Part shown: piece by piece, positions 1 to 9,498 of the stretch
Numbering within the stretch: the first letter of the stretch is position 1
Layout: the number at the start of each line of letters is the position of its first letter
Assembly: GCA_964454745.1 (NCBI GenBank)
Contig: CAYVUI010000038.1
Coordinates: forward strand, 1 to 33,603
Direction: 5' to 3'
Origin: CAYVUI01 sp964454745
GTDB taxonomy: Bacteria; Planctomycetota; Phycisphaerae; Sedimentisphaerales; Anaerohalosphaeraceae
Length of the DNA stretch: 33,603 nt
Program-made: the position numbers and the translations under genes
Notes under the pieces: model-generated
What the model saw: the letters and a program-made list of their open reading frames with translations, nothing else
Database searches by the model: none
Told to the model about the DNA's origin: nothing

Positions 1-482
1 GGCAGTGCATGGCCATATTGCTGATGTTTTCCATAATCATGGATGCCCAGTTTTTTCAGGTCCGCCTGCAGGATATGATTTCTTCCATCAGGATGAAATT
101 TCTCTAAAATACCGGGGTCTGAGATTTTCTCAAAAGCCGAGGGGGGAATAGATTTTCCACCGATGATCCGAACATTTTCGCCATTATATGCCCGATAGGT
201 TACTTTTTCCGTTTCAAGACCGGAATCGGCTTGATTGAGCAAGAATTTATGGTTTAAGGCGTAGATCCCGCCGCGAATGTTGATTGTATGGTTTTCGACT
301 TGATAGGGATGATCCAGCCGATATTGCCTCAGGGCATTCCGGGCGGCTGTCAATGTCTGAAAAGGCTTTTCAATCGTACCGGGATTGGAATCATTTCCCT
401 GGGTAGAAACAAATAGTTCAACGGCAAGACAACTTGAATACAAACTAATTGTTATTAGTAAGAATACAATTCTTCTCATCAT
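1..482 (-). CDS. Secreted GH141-like right-handed beta-helix protein (partial; 3' end beyond left edge)
   Basis: This reading frame starts at ATG 482 and runs off the left edge, so only about 160 N-terminal residues are visible. They begin with a Sec signal peptide (MMRRIVFLLITISLY..., cleavage near CLA-VE). The mature start then reads ELFVSTQGNDSNPGT followed by PFQTLTAARNALR, the opening strand-and-helix pattern of many GH141-like and other parallel beta-helix carbohydrate enzymes. The same opening occurs in the two larger beta-helix proteins of this locus (4012-6282 and 6419-9454). A following 'RAYNGENVRIIGGK' segment matches 'RAEGQGKAIFDGGRK' in the 756-residue protein. It lies 37 bases downstream of the symporter on the same strand, so it is probably the next gene of the same transcript. 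Known GH141 members include an alpha-L-fucosidase and a xylanase; the activity here cannot be told from the fragment. Confidence 0.8.
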   Translation of the reverse strand, partial: MMRRIVFLLITISLYSSCLAVELFVSTQGNDSNPGTIEKPFQTLTAARNALRQYRLDHPYQVENHTINIRGGIYALNHKFLLNQADSGLETEKVTYRAYNGENVRIIGGKSIPPSAFEKISDPGILEKFHPDGRNHILQADLKKLGIHDYGKHQQYGHAL

Positions 483-519
483 AATTAACCTCAAGAAATC
501 ATAAAGATTTAAGTGGATC

Positions 520-2703
520 TTATTTTCCTGCTAATGATATCAACCATACAAGAAACAGGATCAAAATTCCGCCAAGGGTATAGACGACAATACCATTGAT
601 ATCTGTTTTATCCAGTTTTTCAAATTCGAGATTCGTCCCTGGAAACATCTTATTGTGATCAAATCTATCCGGATTTTCATAGGAAAGCTGCAATTCCTTT
701 TCATCCAGTTCCCTGTCAGCCACGGCAGGAGTTTTCATTTTCACATAAAAACGATCCAGTCGAGCTTTGTCATCGGGTTTTGTCAATTTTGCCACAATGA
801 TAAAGATCACAAAAGGCCATAACATTCGTATACAGTATCGAATGGTCTGATTTAAGGCATATGGATTTTTCGAAAGGTCAAAGCCGAGCTTGTCAATCAG
901 GACCATTTCGAGGTAAATCATCCCTTTGCCGTATGTTTGACCGTCATCTGTTGTTCTCAGCTCCTGATCCCAGAAGATGGAACGTTGCGGTGTAAGATGG
1001 ATCTTTTCAAATTCCTGCCCATCGGTCAGCGGTTCGGGCCTTTGGCCTTCCGCAATTCCCTGCTGATTTAATTGATCCCACAGTTCTATCTCCTGCTGCC
1101 TTTCTTGCACATCGATGTCTCTTGCGGTATAGATATTTGCCACACGAATCGGCTCTACTGTTTTCAACAGGTAATCGTTTGTTCTTATTCCTGGTAATAA
1201 CGGCACCAGAACAGGAAGTACTGCAAACAGCACCAGTGTACTTGTCATGGAGGCCCAGGCGCCTGCCCGATTGGCCCGTCTCCATTTCATCCCCAGCCAG
1301 AAACTGGCGGCCAGCGTAATGTTAAATTCCCACATCAGTTTGATCATATCGAAGAGATTATCATACATATACGCAATCAGTACGCTGCCTGTAATGAAAA
1401 GAGCACCAAAAAGCCGGCCCATCCATATATATGTTTTTTCTGAAAGCCCCGGGAATATCGGGCGGAAGAAATTATGTGTCATCAGGCTAGAGGTAGTCAG
1501 CATCAGGCAGTCTGCAGTGGACATCAATGCCGCCATGAGACAGGCAATCATCAATCCCACCAGGCCGACACCAAGGCCACCCAGCAGATCTTTGGTTGCC
1601 GCACCCCAGATATAATCCGGATTCGAAGCCTGGTCGCCGTAAATAATAATCAGGATCAGGGCTGTCACCCCCCAGAACAGGGTAGTAAAACGCTTGAGGT
1701 AGATACCCGCACAAAAACCGTACCTTGCTGTATATTCATCTTTCGCCGAACCGGTCGAAACCAGTTGATTGGCCTGAACGGCCACATTGATATTCATCAT
1801 AAAAAACCAGGCGATGGCGAAATACCATGTAAAATCAAGCATGGAAGGAGAACCCCAGATATCGAACATCGACTGGGGCAGTTGTGATCGGGCAATCTCG
1901 ATGACCCCCGATATACCCTCCCCTCCATACATCGCATTGACCTTACCAATCGCAAACGGCATAAGAATCAGTGAAAGGATAATGATAAAAATCCCCTGGA
2001 GGGTATCGGTAAGAAAAGCAGCTTCCAGTCCGCCCATTACCGCATAAATGATGACCACCAGTGCCACGATTGCGACAAGAATTTTTTCGTTTGTGTAAGA
2101 GAATGTCAACCTCGGGTCTTGAACCCGAAGTTCGGACATTCTTGTTTTTTGTTCAGCGGTCAGCAGACGTGCATCCGTTTGTTCAAGACCCTGAAGTTCA
2201 AGTGCCAGTTCCCGCTGGGCCTTTTGCTCGATGGTCAGCTTTTCTACCGGCTTATCTGTGATCGCAACAATCGTTTTGGCCATCGCCGAAAACGCGATCG
2301 CAATCACGAGCATAAACATCATCGAGCTGACAACCGTGTAAATCGCTGGCAGCCACTTAGAATTGTATCGCTCCTCGAAAAAATCCCCCAGTGTTAAGAG
2401 ACGCAATCGCCTGTACCAAACGGAAGTAATCCAGTATATCGGCAGGCCGAAAACACTTAAAAGAGTAACCCAGATGCCCGCCAGGCCATTTCGTGCCACA
2501 AGAACTACCGCGCTGACCGCAGAGTCCGCGCTGGTGCCCTGACCAAAGGCCGCAAACGTCTGTACGAATTTACCGAATCGGCGGCCCGCGAGAAAATAGT
2601 CTTCCTGGTTCTTGATGCGGCTAAGAGCCCAGAAACCGATTCCAAGAACAACCACAAAATAGCCAATAATCGTGATGATATCAATCAGAGGTAATCCAAA
2701 CAT
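520..2703 (-). CDS. Sodium/solute symporter (SSS family), long form
   Basis: This is a predicted inner-membrane sodium-coupled transporter of about 727 residues. The first helix is followed by the family's typical 'NQEDYFLAGRR' loop, and the next segment has 'GQGTSADSA', near the sodium site region of SSS proteins. At least a dozen hydrophobic segments follow, with a final helix at the C terminus. It is longer than the usual 500-600 residues. The extra length lies mainly in a charged loop around residues 150-205 (rich in E, K, Q, R), in a loop around residues 515-590, and in the tail before the last helix. I chose ATG 2703, which has AAGGA seven bases upstream, over the TTG at 2709. It is the only transporter in the window and so probably imports the mono- or oligosaccharide released by the neighbouring enzymes. 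The substrate is inferred from context only. Confidence 0.88.
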   Translation of the reverse strand: MFGLPLIDIITIIGYFVVVLGIGFWALSRIKNQEDYFLAGRRFGKFVQTFAAFGQGTSADSAVSAVVLVARNGLAGIWVTLLSVFGLPIYWITSVWYRRLRLLTLGDFFEERYNSKWLPAIYTVVSSMMFMLVIAIAFSAMAKTIVAITDKPVEKLTIEQKAQRELALELQGLEQTDARLLTAEQKTRMSELRVQDPRLTFSYTNEKILVAIVALVVIIYAVMGGLEAAFLTDTLQGIFIIILSLILMPFAIGKVNAMYGGEGISGVIEIARSQLPQSMFDIWGSPSMLDFTWYFAIAWFFMMNINVAVQANQLVSTGSAKDEYTARYGFCAGIYLKRFTTLFWGVTALILIIIYGDQASNPDYIWGAATKDLLGGLGVGLVGLMIACLMAALMSTADCLMLTTSSLMTHNFFRPIFPGLSEKTYIWMGRLFGALFITGSVLIAYMYDNLFDMIKLMWEFNITLAASFWLGMKWRRANRAGAWASMTSTLVLFAVLPVLVPLLPGIRTNDYLLKTVEPIRVANIYTARDIDVQERQQEIELWDQLNQQGIAEGQRPEPLTDGQEFEKIHLTPQRSIFWDQELRTTDDGQTYGKGMIYLEMVLIDKLGFDLSKNPYALNQTIRYCIRMLWPFVIFIIVAKLTKPDDKARLDRFYVKMKTPAVADRELDEKELQLSYENPDRFDHNKMFPGTNLEFEKLDKTDINGIVVYTLGGILILFLVWLISLAGK

Positions 2704-2757
2704 GTTCAATCCTTACCAAGAAGCAACATTTTCGAAAAAAACTAATTCCTGTCGCCA

Positions 2758-2785
2758 ATTATAGCCTTACGGTATTGAAATACAA
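2758..2785 (-). promoter_or_regulatory. Possible sigma70-like promoter for the symporter
   Basis: On the minus strand, TTGTAT (2785-2780), a 16-base spacer and a perfect TATAAT (2763-2758) sit about 55 bases before the symporter ATG, inside the gap after the GH29 gene. This would give the transporter its own promoter in addition to read-through. No terminator hairpin is visible between GH29 and this site. It is a pattern match only. Confidence 0.4.
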
Positions 2786-2808
2786 TATATCATTTTTTCG
2801 AAGTCCAT

Positions 2809-3999
2809 TCACCGTCTCTTTTCTGAAAAGACAATCGAATCCCTTAGCCCGCTCTCACAGGCACCTTCCTGCAGTTGTTGACAAAGTTCATAAAATTCCG
2901 AAGGCATCGTCCCATCGGGTGCAGGGCCGACATTGGCCAGGAAGTTACCGCCTTTTTGCCTGATCTTCTCATATGTATTGCAGAGTTTTTCGATACTCCA
3001 TATCCGGGCATCCGGTGCATAGCCCCAGTGCCCTTTAATCGCGATACAGCTTTCCCACCAACCCTTTACCTCATCTTCAGGAACGTGCATCTCAGGAGTA
3101 CTGAAGTCTCCGATGCGCTTATCCCAACGGTCATTGATAACGATTCCCGGCTGAAGCGATCGAATCCAGGCATAGGTCTGAAGGACTTTCGTGTCGCCTC
3201 TTTTCTCTTTCAATCCGGGCCAGGCACCCAAACCGTCAAACCACATTATATCGATTTTACCATAATTCGTCAGCAGCTCTCTTAATTGACTGATTGTATA
3301 CGCATAGAAATCCTGAAAAAACTTTTGGGCAGCTTCATCGGACATTTCATATTCTTCGCCACGCCTGTTATTGTCAAAACCAACATCATAAACAGGAAAT
3401 CCGGGATAGTGCCAGTCTCGCGGTGAAAAATATAAACCAACCTTCAACCCGTTTTTCCTGCACGATAGGATGTATTCTTTAATGAGGTCTCTGCCTCCCA
3501 TATATGTGCGTGTAGACATGTTGCCGTATTTGGTTGGCCACAGTGCATAGCCGTCATGATGTTTCGCCGTAAGAACTGCATACGAAAATCCTGCATCCCC
3601 CGCGGCTTTTAACCATTGATCCGGATCATAAGATTCAGGATTGAATTCTTCTGCCAGATGATAGTAATTCATTCCGATATACTTGTCAGGATCCTCCTCT
3701 TTGGGAAGATGGGCAAAGCGATAGTCCTTTATCATTGCCCATGACGGCTGTAATGCCTTTACACTGTGGATTCCCCAGTGCATGAACAAACCCAGACCTG
3801 CTTTAGGAAACCATTGAGCCTCCGGATGCGGATTCGGAAAGACCAGGTTCGGTTCCGGAGCGTTATAGATTCTCATGGCGTAATCATAATCTTCAGATAC
3901 GACTTTGTAACTCTGCTCCCCCAGGGCGGAAAAGCAGCTTGGTACCATCAAATAGAGAAATGAAGGGAGTAGTACAGAAAAGAAAAAATACAACTTCAT
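2809..3999 (-). CDS. GH29 family alpha-L-fucosidase, exported
   Basis: This is a retaining alpha-L-fucosidase candidate that would remove terminal L-fucose from oligosaccharides. A hydrophobic signal peptide (KLYFFFSVLLPSFLYLMV) is followed by the GH29 (beta/alpha)8 catalytic domain. It contains WFPKAGLGLFMHWG near residue 65-77, AKHHDGYALWP near 146-155, YFSPRDWHYP near 190-200, and IDIMWFDG, whose Asp (about residue 255) is the expected nucleophile. At about 396 residues it holds essentially only the catalytic domain and lacks the C-terminal beta-sandwich of many 450-500-residue relatives. I use ATG 3999, preceded by GAGG, rather than the TTG at 4002. It starts 12 bases after the stop of the upstream GH141-like gene, so the two are probably co-transcribed. 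The acid/base residue of GH29 is poorly conserved and I do not assign it. Confidence 0.93.
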   Translation of the reverse strand: MKLYFFFSVLLPSFLYLMVPSCFSALGEQSYKVVSEDYDYAMRIYNAPEPNLVFPNPHPEAQWFPKAGLGLFMHWGIHSVKALQPSWAMIKDYRFAHLPKEEDPDKYIGMNYYHLAEEFNPESYDPDQWLKAAGDAGFSYAVLTAKHHDGYALWPTKYGNMSTRTYMGGRDLIKEYILSCRKNGLKVGLYFSPRDWHYPGFPVYDVGFDNNRRGEEYEMSDEAAQKFFQDFYAYTISQLRELLTNYGKIDIMWFDGLGAWPGLKEKRGDTKVLQTYAWIRSLQPGIVINDRWDKRIGDFSTPEMHVPEDEVKGWWESCIAIKGHWGYAPDARIWSIEKLCNTYEKIRQKGGNFLANVGPAPDGTMPSEFYELCQQLQEGACESGLRDSIVFSEKRR

Positions 4000-4011
4000 C
4001 AAAAATCGCCT

Positions 4012-6282
4012 CTACTTTTCCTGCATGAGCAGGTTACCCGTATTGAAGTATAATATGTCATTAATTTTAGCAGGATCATATTTGGCATCAGGATCATAAG
4101 ATTTACGGTCGCTAAACTTCAGCGACACCGCCTTTCTGTACTTTTCCTTGTCAGGGGGATTCGGGCGGTATGGATCTTTATATAGACCTATCTTATCAAA
4201 TTGAATGTCTGGCATATCACTTTGGGATGTTTTCTTATAAGTAAAATCCATTTCATCCGGATTGTTGAATATCTCCATGGAAATCGTTTGATTCCCAGTA
4301 GTCTGGATCAGTTCATGCTCCCTCATATCCATCACATCATCAGGCTGCCAGCCGGTTCGGAGCTGCATGTCATAAACATTGCCACAAAAAAGATTATTCC
4401 TGATAACACATTCGATCGGCCAGAAACGCATCTTTTCCTGGTTCATCACTTTCGCAAACGTCGGATATTTGCTGATCCACGGTTCCTTGTTCCACCCCTT
4501 CTCGCCGACAACCTGCTCCGTCCGCCAGATATGATCCATCTTATCGCCGCGTTTGAGCTGCCCTGAATCGTATTTCTCGATATATTCATACGATTTCTGC
4601 GCAAACGCGATTGTGTTGTAAATGCCGATGTATCCATTAAGGAAAATGTTATCCTCAACGGTATGCCCGGCCCCGTTGTTAAGCAGGATTGCCCGGTGGG
4701 CGGCCTTATAGAATAGGTTTTCCCGGATCGTATCACCCGCATCATGGTCATCCGGGTAAATCCCGCCCCGCGGGTGCGCCTGGGGGATACACATCAGGTG
4801 ATGCAGGAAATTATGCCGGTAGATATTCCCGTAACTCCACATTTGGGCACCGCTATAGATGCACCCCCCGTCCCCTTCCTCGATCCCGATATTGAAAAAT
4901 TCGTTGTACTCGACGAGGTGGTCGTTATCGCCAACGGTCATGACCTGCCCGTTAAAATTATGGATGAGATTGTTCCGGAAAACCTGGCCAACGCCCCGGA
5001 TCGCGATTCGTCCGTAAAAATCCGAGGCCTGAACCTGGGTAAAATGACAGTTGATGGCATAATGACCGCCGGGAATCAGTTGACGCACTGAACCGCCTTC
5101 CAGGTGCAAATGACTGGGCAGATCGTATAGGTCACAGGAATGCAGACCACAGTTTTTACCCGATTGGATCATCACGCCCGGCCGGGATGAATTGCGAATC
5201 ACACAGCCGGCCAGCTCGATATTTTCACAATTCTGGATAAAAAACACAGACTTACCTTGCGAAACACCCTGAACCGCGAGATTCTCGAAACGGATATTTT
5301 TTGCCCCCTTCAGTTCCGCGAAAGATACTCCCGCCCAAAGCGTAAGCTCCCCCTCTCTTACGGCCTCATCAAATGGATAAAAATACAATCGCCCCGCTTC
5401 TGTGTCATAGTAAAACTCGCCCGGGCTATCGAGCTCACAAAGCAGGTTTTTCACTATGAGCCTGCGGGGTATTTTTTTCGTGCTGTTTATGCCGTAACGG
5501 CTGTATTCGAGAAGTGTAATTTTGCCCTCCTGAATCTCCGCAACCCGGTGGCTCTGTTTGTACCAGTCATTGGAAAGATAACCGATAACCTGGGCATTTT
5601 GGACCCGGTCATACTCCTTCTCCCACAGGCTGACATCTTTATCCAGAACGGAAAAAACACCTCCAACGGGTGATTCCATCGAGTATCTGGGCGGATCTCC
5701 GATTGTTCTGCCGCGTGCATACACCGCGCCTTCGGCATAAATCTTTTCCACATGTCCAAAACCAACATTCGGCCATTTGGCGATATTCATCATTTGTCCG
5801 TTATAGGTCAGTTTGGCAGTTCCCTGGGCCAGCATTTTTTTCATTTCTACCGAAGAAATCTTAATAGACCATATATGCCCAATCGCTTGCTCAGAAATTC
5901 CGCTCGGATCCCCCGCTTGTATGCGAGTCGCACCGCGCGTATCAATCTTCCTGCCCCCGTCAAAAATCGCCTTGCCCTGCCCTTCTGCACGGAAAACAAT
6001 CGGGGCCTCTTTTGTACCGCCGAAACTGGAATCCCCGGTGAGAGTCCGATTGAAATAATACATCCCGGGTTCGATATGCACAGTAAATCCGTCCTGGGGA
6101 TACCCACGAAGCTCGATATATTTATCCACCCGTTCCTTGATTCTCACCAAACTGTAAGCCGGTGAAGATTTCGTGCCCGAATTACCGTCACTGCCATCCG
6201 GAGAAACATAGAAATCATATCCGAACAATACGCTTACAATTGAAAATACACATAAAAGTGAAAAAATACGACTCATACCCAT
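4012..6282 (-). CDS. GH141-like secreted beta-helix glycosidase
   Basis: This 756-residue protein has a signal peptide (about residues 1-21, ending VLFGYD). The mature start is FYVSPDGSDGNSGT, then a helix and 'FTVHIEPGMYYFNRTL', the usual N-terminal cap of GH141-type enzymes. The middle contains many strand-turn repeats of a right-handed parallel beta-helix, such as 'NIRFENLAVQGV', 'NIELAGCVIRN', 'VFRNNLIHNFNG', 'LVEYNEFFNIG' and 'HTVEDNIFLNG'. An acidic patch 'EEGDGGCIY' and the sequence 'HPRGGIYPDDHDAGD' lie near residues 470-515 and are candidates for the active-site face. It sits immediately before GH29, a combination found in fucan-degrading gene sets. The start ATG 6282 has AAGGA about nine bases upstream. 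An alternative is a non-catalytic beta-helix protein, since the family assignment rests on sequence style and not on an alignment. Confidence 0.75.
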   Translation of the reverse strand: MGMSRIFSLLCVFSIVSVLFGYDFYVSPDGSDGNSGTKSSPAYSLVRIKERVDKYIELRGYPQDGFTVHIEPGMYYFNRTLTGDSSFGGTKEAPIVFRAEGQGKAIFDGGRKIDTRGATRIQAGDPSGISEQAIGHIWSIKISSVEMKKMLAQGTAKLTYNGQMMNIAKWPNVGFGHVEKIYAEGAVYARGRTIGDPPRYSMESPVGGVFSVLDKDVSLWEKEYDRVQNAQVIGYLSNDWYKQSHRVAEIQEGKITLLEYSRYGINSTKKIPRRLIVKNLLCELDSPGEFYYDTEAGRLYFYPFDEAVREGELTLWAGVSFAELKGAKNIRFENLAVQGVSQGKSVFFIQNCENIELAGCVIRNSSRPGVMIQSGKNCGLHSCDLYDLPSHLHLEGGSVRQLIPGGHYAINCHFTQVQASDFYGRIAIRGVGQVFRNNLIHNFNGQVMTVGDNDHLVEYNEFFNIGIEEGDGGCIYSGAQMWSYGNIYRHNFLHHLMCIPQAHPRGGIYPDDHDAGDTIRENLFYKAAHRAILLNNGAGHTVEDNIFLNGYIGIYNTIAFAQKSYEYIEKYDSGQLKRGDKMDHIWRTEQVVGEKGWNKEPWISKYPTFAKVMNQEKMRFWPIECVIRNNLFCGNVYDMQLRTGWQPDDVMDMREHELIQTTGNQTISMEIFNNPDEMDFTYKKTSQSDMPDIQFDKIGLYKDPYRPNPPDKEKYRKAVSLKFSDRKSYDPDAKYDPAKINDILYFNTGNLLMQEK

Positions 6283-6418
6283 TAGTTAGTTCCTTCTATT
6301 CTTCTATAACGACAGATTGTATCTCTGTGACATTGGATATACGAATCGCCCGATGATCGAAAGAAAATCAAATGCCCTCGCAGTCCCCCTTACTCCGCGG
6401 ACATCTCGAAAAACAAAA

Positions 6419-9400
6419 TCAATCGACCAGCCAGCTCATAAAGAAAATATGCAGATCATCAAGATCAATCAGGCTGCTTGAATCAATATCGGCGGCCTCG
6501 CACGGACCGGCCCCTTCCGCCGGGACAGGTTCCAGCCAGCACCCAAACAACGCGCTTAGATCTTTCATATTGACATATCCGTCTTTATTGAGATCGGCGG
6601 ATATACCCGCAACCGTAAACTCCCAGACATCGCCTGAACCGATCAATTCGCCAGAACTGTTATACGCGTCGACTGCCCAGTAATACGTCCGCCCTTCCGA
6701 GAGTGCAATGCTCTGTGCGTTGCATTCCGTAAACTGTCCCAGGTATGTCTGCGCATCGCGGGTTGCGACCTGATCGGGATACTTGCTGAGATATACCTTG
6801 TGATAAGCCGCTTCAAAGGCCGGCGCCCAGTACAAATTCACCGTCTGGGCCTGGTCTACCGCCCCGTCCAGCGGGATGCCCCTTGTCGCTTTCTCAAGAT
6901 CCAGCAGTCCGATCTGTTCCCAGGGAATCCGCTCAAAACCCGGTATCGTATACGCCGGCGAGTCATCGCGGAGAGCGAATACCAGGTTTTCTTCATCGAC
7001 AAAACCCGGATCCGTGTTTGTCAGGTTGTTCCCGCTAACCGAGTAATAAGAAATAGCACTGCCGCTGGTGAATTCCGGGCAATTCCTGGTGATGGTCGTG
7101 TCAATACTGCAATTGAGGGGATGCCGGTAATTGTCAAAAGTCGGGTCGCTGCAGTTACTGGGGATTTCAAGCAAGTGCGGAAATGCATTGTACCATGCAG
7201 ACCCGGGCACATTGTAATCCATGTCAAGCAATTGATTGACCAGGTCTTGACAGGGTACGCCGGCAATACTCCAGTCCGCAGAGTAGTACGCTTTTTGTGC
7301 ATTGACAATCACGTTGTTGCTGTAGTTGAGGTCACGTCCGCCATTGCTGATAAAAACCCGGTCACCAATCGTATGCAGTATGTTGCCGTAGCAGGTCGCC
7401 CCGCTGTCGTAGTAGTCGAAGTAAATACCGTGCACTCCATGGTTTCCATAATCACCGGGAAGATTCTTGTTTACGGAATCGTATACTTCATTGTAGCGCC
7501 ATACCCCGCCCTGGGCCCTGGTCCAGTCGCCTGCATTGTAGTTTGCACCGGTGTCATCCGCTTCATAACCGCAATTATGAAACCGGTTATATTCAACCGT
7601 GGCAAGCGTTCCACCGAAAATAATCAGACCCATACAACGGGTGTTCTGGAAATGGTTGTGGCTGATCGTGAAACCGCAGTTCGTGCTGTAAATCCATACG
7701 GGGGGAGCATAACCGAGACCGTTTTTCCATCGGCCAGTACCTTCGAAAAAGTTGTTTGTGATGAGATTGTTGGAAGGGGTTAAGGAATATTTATCGCCGC
7801 ATTCATTAAAGGTCATGCCTGCGCCGCCCAATCCGTAGAACCGGCTGTTCTTGATGGTAATATTCTCTGCATTATCGAAATTCAATGCGGAGGCTCCATT
7901 GTTTCGGAAAATACACCGGTCGAAAGTGATAGAATCAGCGTGTGAAACTTTACAGGTTCTTTCGCGGAACATTTCGAATGTCAGGTCTTTAAAGTGGATA
8001 TAATCTGCCCCGTTGAATTGAGCGAAGTATAAACCGCTGCCTCCGAAAGTTGACAATAAACTTTCAGAACCGCTGAGATCATCCGCAGGCCAGAAGTATA
8101 AAATTCCATTTGTCCGATCGATATAATACTCCCCTGGCGTATCAATCTCTTCGAGAAGGTTGAAAGCACACCAGGCTTTATTGTTTTCAATGCCCCTGTC
8201 AAGCGGATTTTGAGCCAGGGTAATCTTTTTCGTACCGGTATCGATCGATGAGATTGCAACAATGGAACAGAAATAGCCATTTTTGAAATTACCCAATGCG
8301 AATGGATCGGGTGCGCTAAGCCAGTTTGACGGACGGGTTCCGGTGTACGTAAAACTTGTATCTGTCGTGGGTGAAACGGTGGTTTCATAGCTAACATTCG
8401 GCCAGCGACCCAACTGCATGATCTGTTCATTAAAACTGAGTTCTACAGGATAGTTCAAAGGAGCCCCGTAATCGCTGATCCCGTAAGATGACAAATCCAT
8501 CTTGTACAGTTGGCCCTTTGCCGCATCGTTTACACGGGACCAAACGGCATCCGAGCTGGTTACAAGCGTGTAATCCGAATTGTTCAGTTCAATACCGCCA
8601 ATAAAACGGGCTTTTTCACCGGGATATGACTGGTAAATGACAGGCTTGCCCGGCAGGCCGGAATCCGCAGATGAAAACTGCGTCATCGAATTGATAAAAT
8701 ATTTCCCCTCACGGAAATAGACATTCAACCCTCCTTCAGGCAGTCCGGGGGACTGCATGTAATCTCTAACTGCTTCCATCGCACCGTAAAAGGTGGCTTT
8801 GGGCCAGGCTTTTGTGCCCGGATTGGTATCAGAACCGCCGGGAGCGACAAATATCCCCGTCTCCACGGGCTCAGGCTGACCAAACTGGCCGTTGATCTCG
8901 ATGACTCCGAGATATCCAAATGAACTGTTCGAGGCAAGGTCAACATTTATTGTGACGATCCCGCTGGCATTGGGGGATACCTGGTTAATGCTTACCGTAT
9001 TGTTTTCATTATAAGCCGCGTCGATATACACGCTTTCCTGGCCAATACTGATGTCCAGGGCCCTGGGCCCGGAGGAATTGCGTGATCCAAAGAAGGTAAA
9101 GTCATATGCCTGGCCCGGGGTCAATCCGCCGATCAGTATGGTCGCGCTGCTGTTGGTGCTTCTCAGGTAAAATGAATCAATGCCTGCGTTGAGGGGGTAG
9201 GCCGTAAGGCCCGGATCGCCGCCTTCACTGGTGAACGAAAAATCATCCAGGCAGTTATAGGCAACACTCGTAGCATTACCGCTGTTGTCAATCGCGTTGG
9301 AAACGTGCACTCCCGGCAGGTAACTGGTTACCGTGTTCCAGTTGCCGGCAACAGTATAATTTGCTGTTCCCAGGTCAAAATAAATCGTCTGGGCATTTGC

Positions 9401-9454
9401 AAATGTTACGACAAAGACCAGGCCCAATAACAGTAATGATATAAATCTACACAT
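6419..9454 (-). CDS. Large secreted beta-helix protein (GH141-like) with N-terminal beta-sandwich, Fn3-like and dockerin-like domains
   Basis: This 1011-residue exported protein has four visible parts. A signal peptide (1-22, ending TFANA) comes first. Residues about 23-190 form a beta-rich domain (IYFDLG..., SFYLRSTNSSATILIGGLTPGQAYDFTFFG) resembling carbohydrate-binding jelly rolls. From about 195 a GH141-like start (GIFVAPGGSDTNPGT) leads into a long parallel beta-helix with repeats such as 'YIHFKDLTFEMF', 'SITFDRCIFRNNG' and 'NITIKNSRFYGLGG'. A fibronectin-III-like segment (NLYWAPAFEAAYHKVYLS... YYWAVDAYN) lies near 865-950. The last 60 residues carry two calcium-loop repeats (ADLNKDGYVNMKDL and ADIDSSSLIDLDDL), as in type I dockerins. 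The start ATG has CAGGAAG upstream. A 136-base gap separates it from the next GH141-like gene, in which I see no convincing terminator. It is probably a surface or extracellular enzyme; catalytic function is unproven. Confidence 0.78.
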   Translation of the reverse strand: MCRFISLLLLGLVFVVTFANAQTIYFDLGTANYTVAGNWNTVTSYLPGVHVSNAIDNSGNATSVAYNCLDDFSFTSEGGDPGLTAYPLNAGIDSFYLRSTNSSATILIGGLTPGQAYDFTFFGSRNSSGPRALDISIGQESVYIDAAYNENNTVSINQVSPNASGIVTINVDLASNSSFGYLGVIEINGQFGQPEPVETGIFVAPGGSDTNPGTKAWPKATFYGAMEAVRDYMQSPGLPEGGLNVYFREGKYFINSMTQFSSADSGLPGKPVIYQSYPGEKARFIGGIELNNSDYTLVTSSDAVWSRVNDAAKGQLYKMDLSSYGISDYGAPLNYPVELSFNEQIMQLGRWPNVSYETTVSPTTDTSFTYTGTRPSNWLSAPDPFALGNFKNGYFCSIVAISSIDTGTKKITLAQNPLDRGIENNKAWCAFNLLEEIDTPGEYYIDRTNGILYFWPADDLSGSESLLSTFGGSGLYFAQFNGADYIHFKDLTFEMFRERTCKVSHADSITFDRCIFRNNGASALNFDNAENITIKNSRFYGLGGAGMTFNECGDKYSLTPSNNLITNNFFEGTGRWKNGLGYAPPVWIYSTNCGFTISHNHFQNTRCMGLIIFGGTLATVEYNRFHNCGYEADDTGANYNAGDWTRAQGGVWRYNEVYDSVNKNLPGDYGNHGVHGIYFDYYDSGATCYGNILHTIGDRVFISNGGRDLNYSNNVIVNAQKAYYSADWSIAGVPCQDLVNQLLDMDYNVPGSAWYNAFPHLLEIPSNCSDPTFDNYRHPLNCSIDTTITRNCPEFTSGSAISYYSVSGNNLTNTDPGFVDEENLVFALRDDSPAYTIPGFERIPWEQIGLLDLEKATRGIPLDGAVDQAQTVNLYWAPAFEAAYHKVYLSKYPDQVATRDAQTYLGQFTECNAQSIALSEGRTYYWAVDAYNSSGELIGSGDVWEFTVAGISADLNKDGYVNMKDLSALFGCWLEPVPAEGAGPCEAADIDSSSLIDLDDLHIFFMSWLVD

Positions 9455-9498
9455 CAGAAATCTTCCTGTGAAAAACCATTTGCTTTTACGCGGCCTGC

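Noticed and set aside
6800..7783. A 327-residue open frame on the plus strand
   Set aside because: It lies entirely antisense to the 1011-residue beta-helix gene, has no ribosome site or recognisable domain, and its composition is that of a codon shadow.
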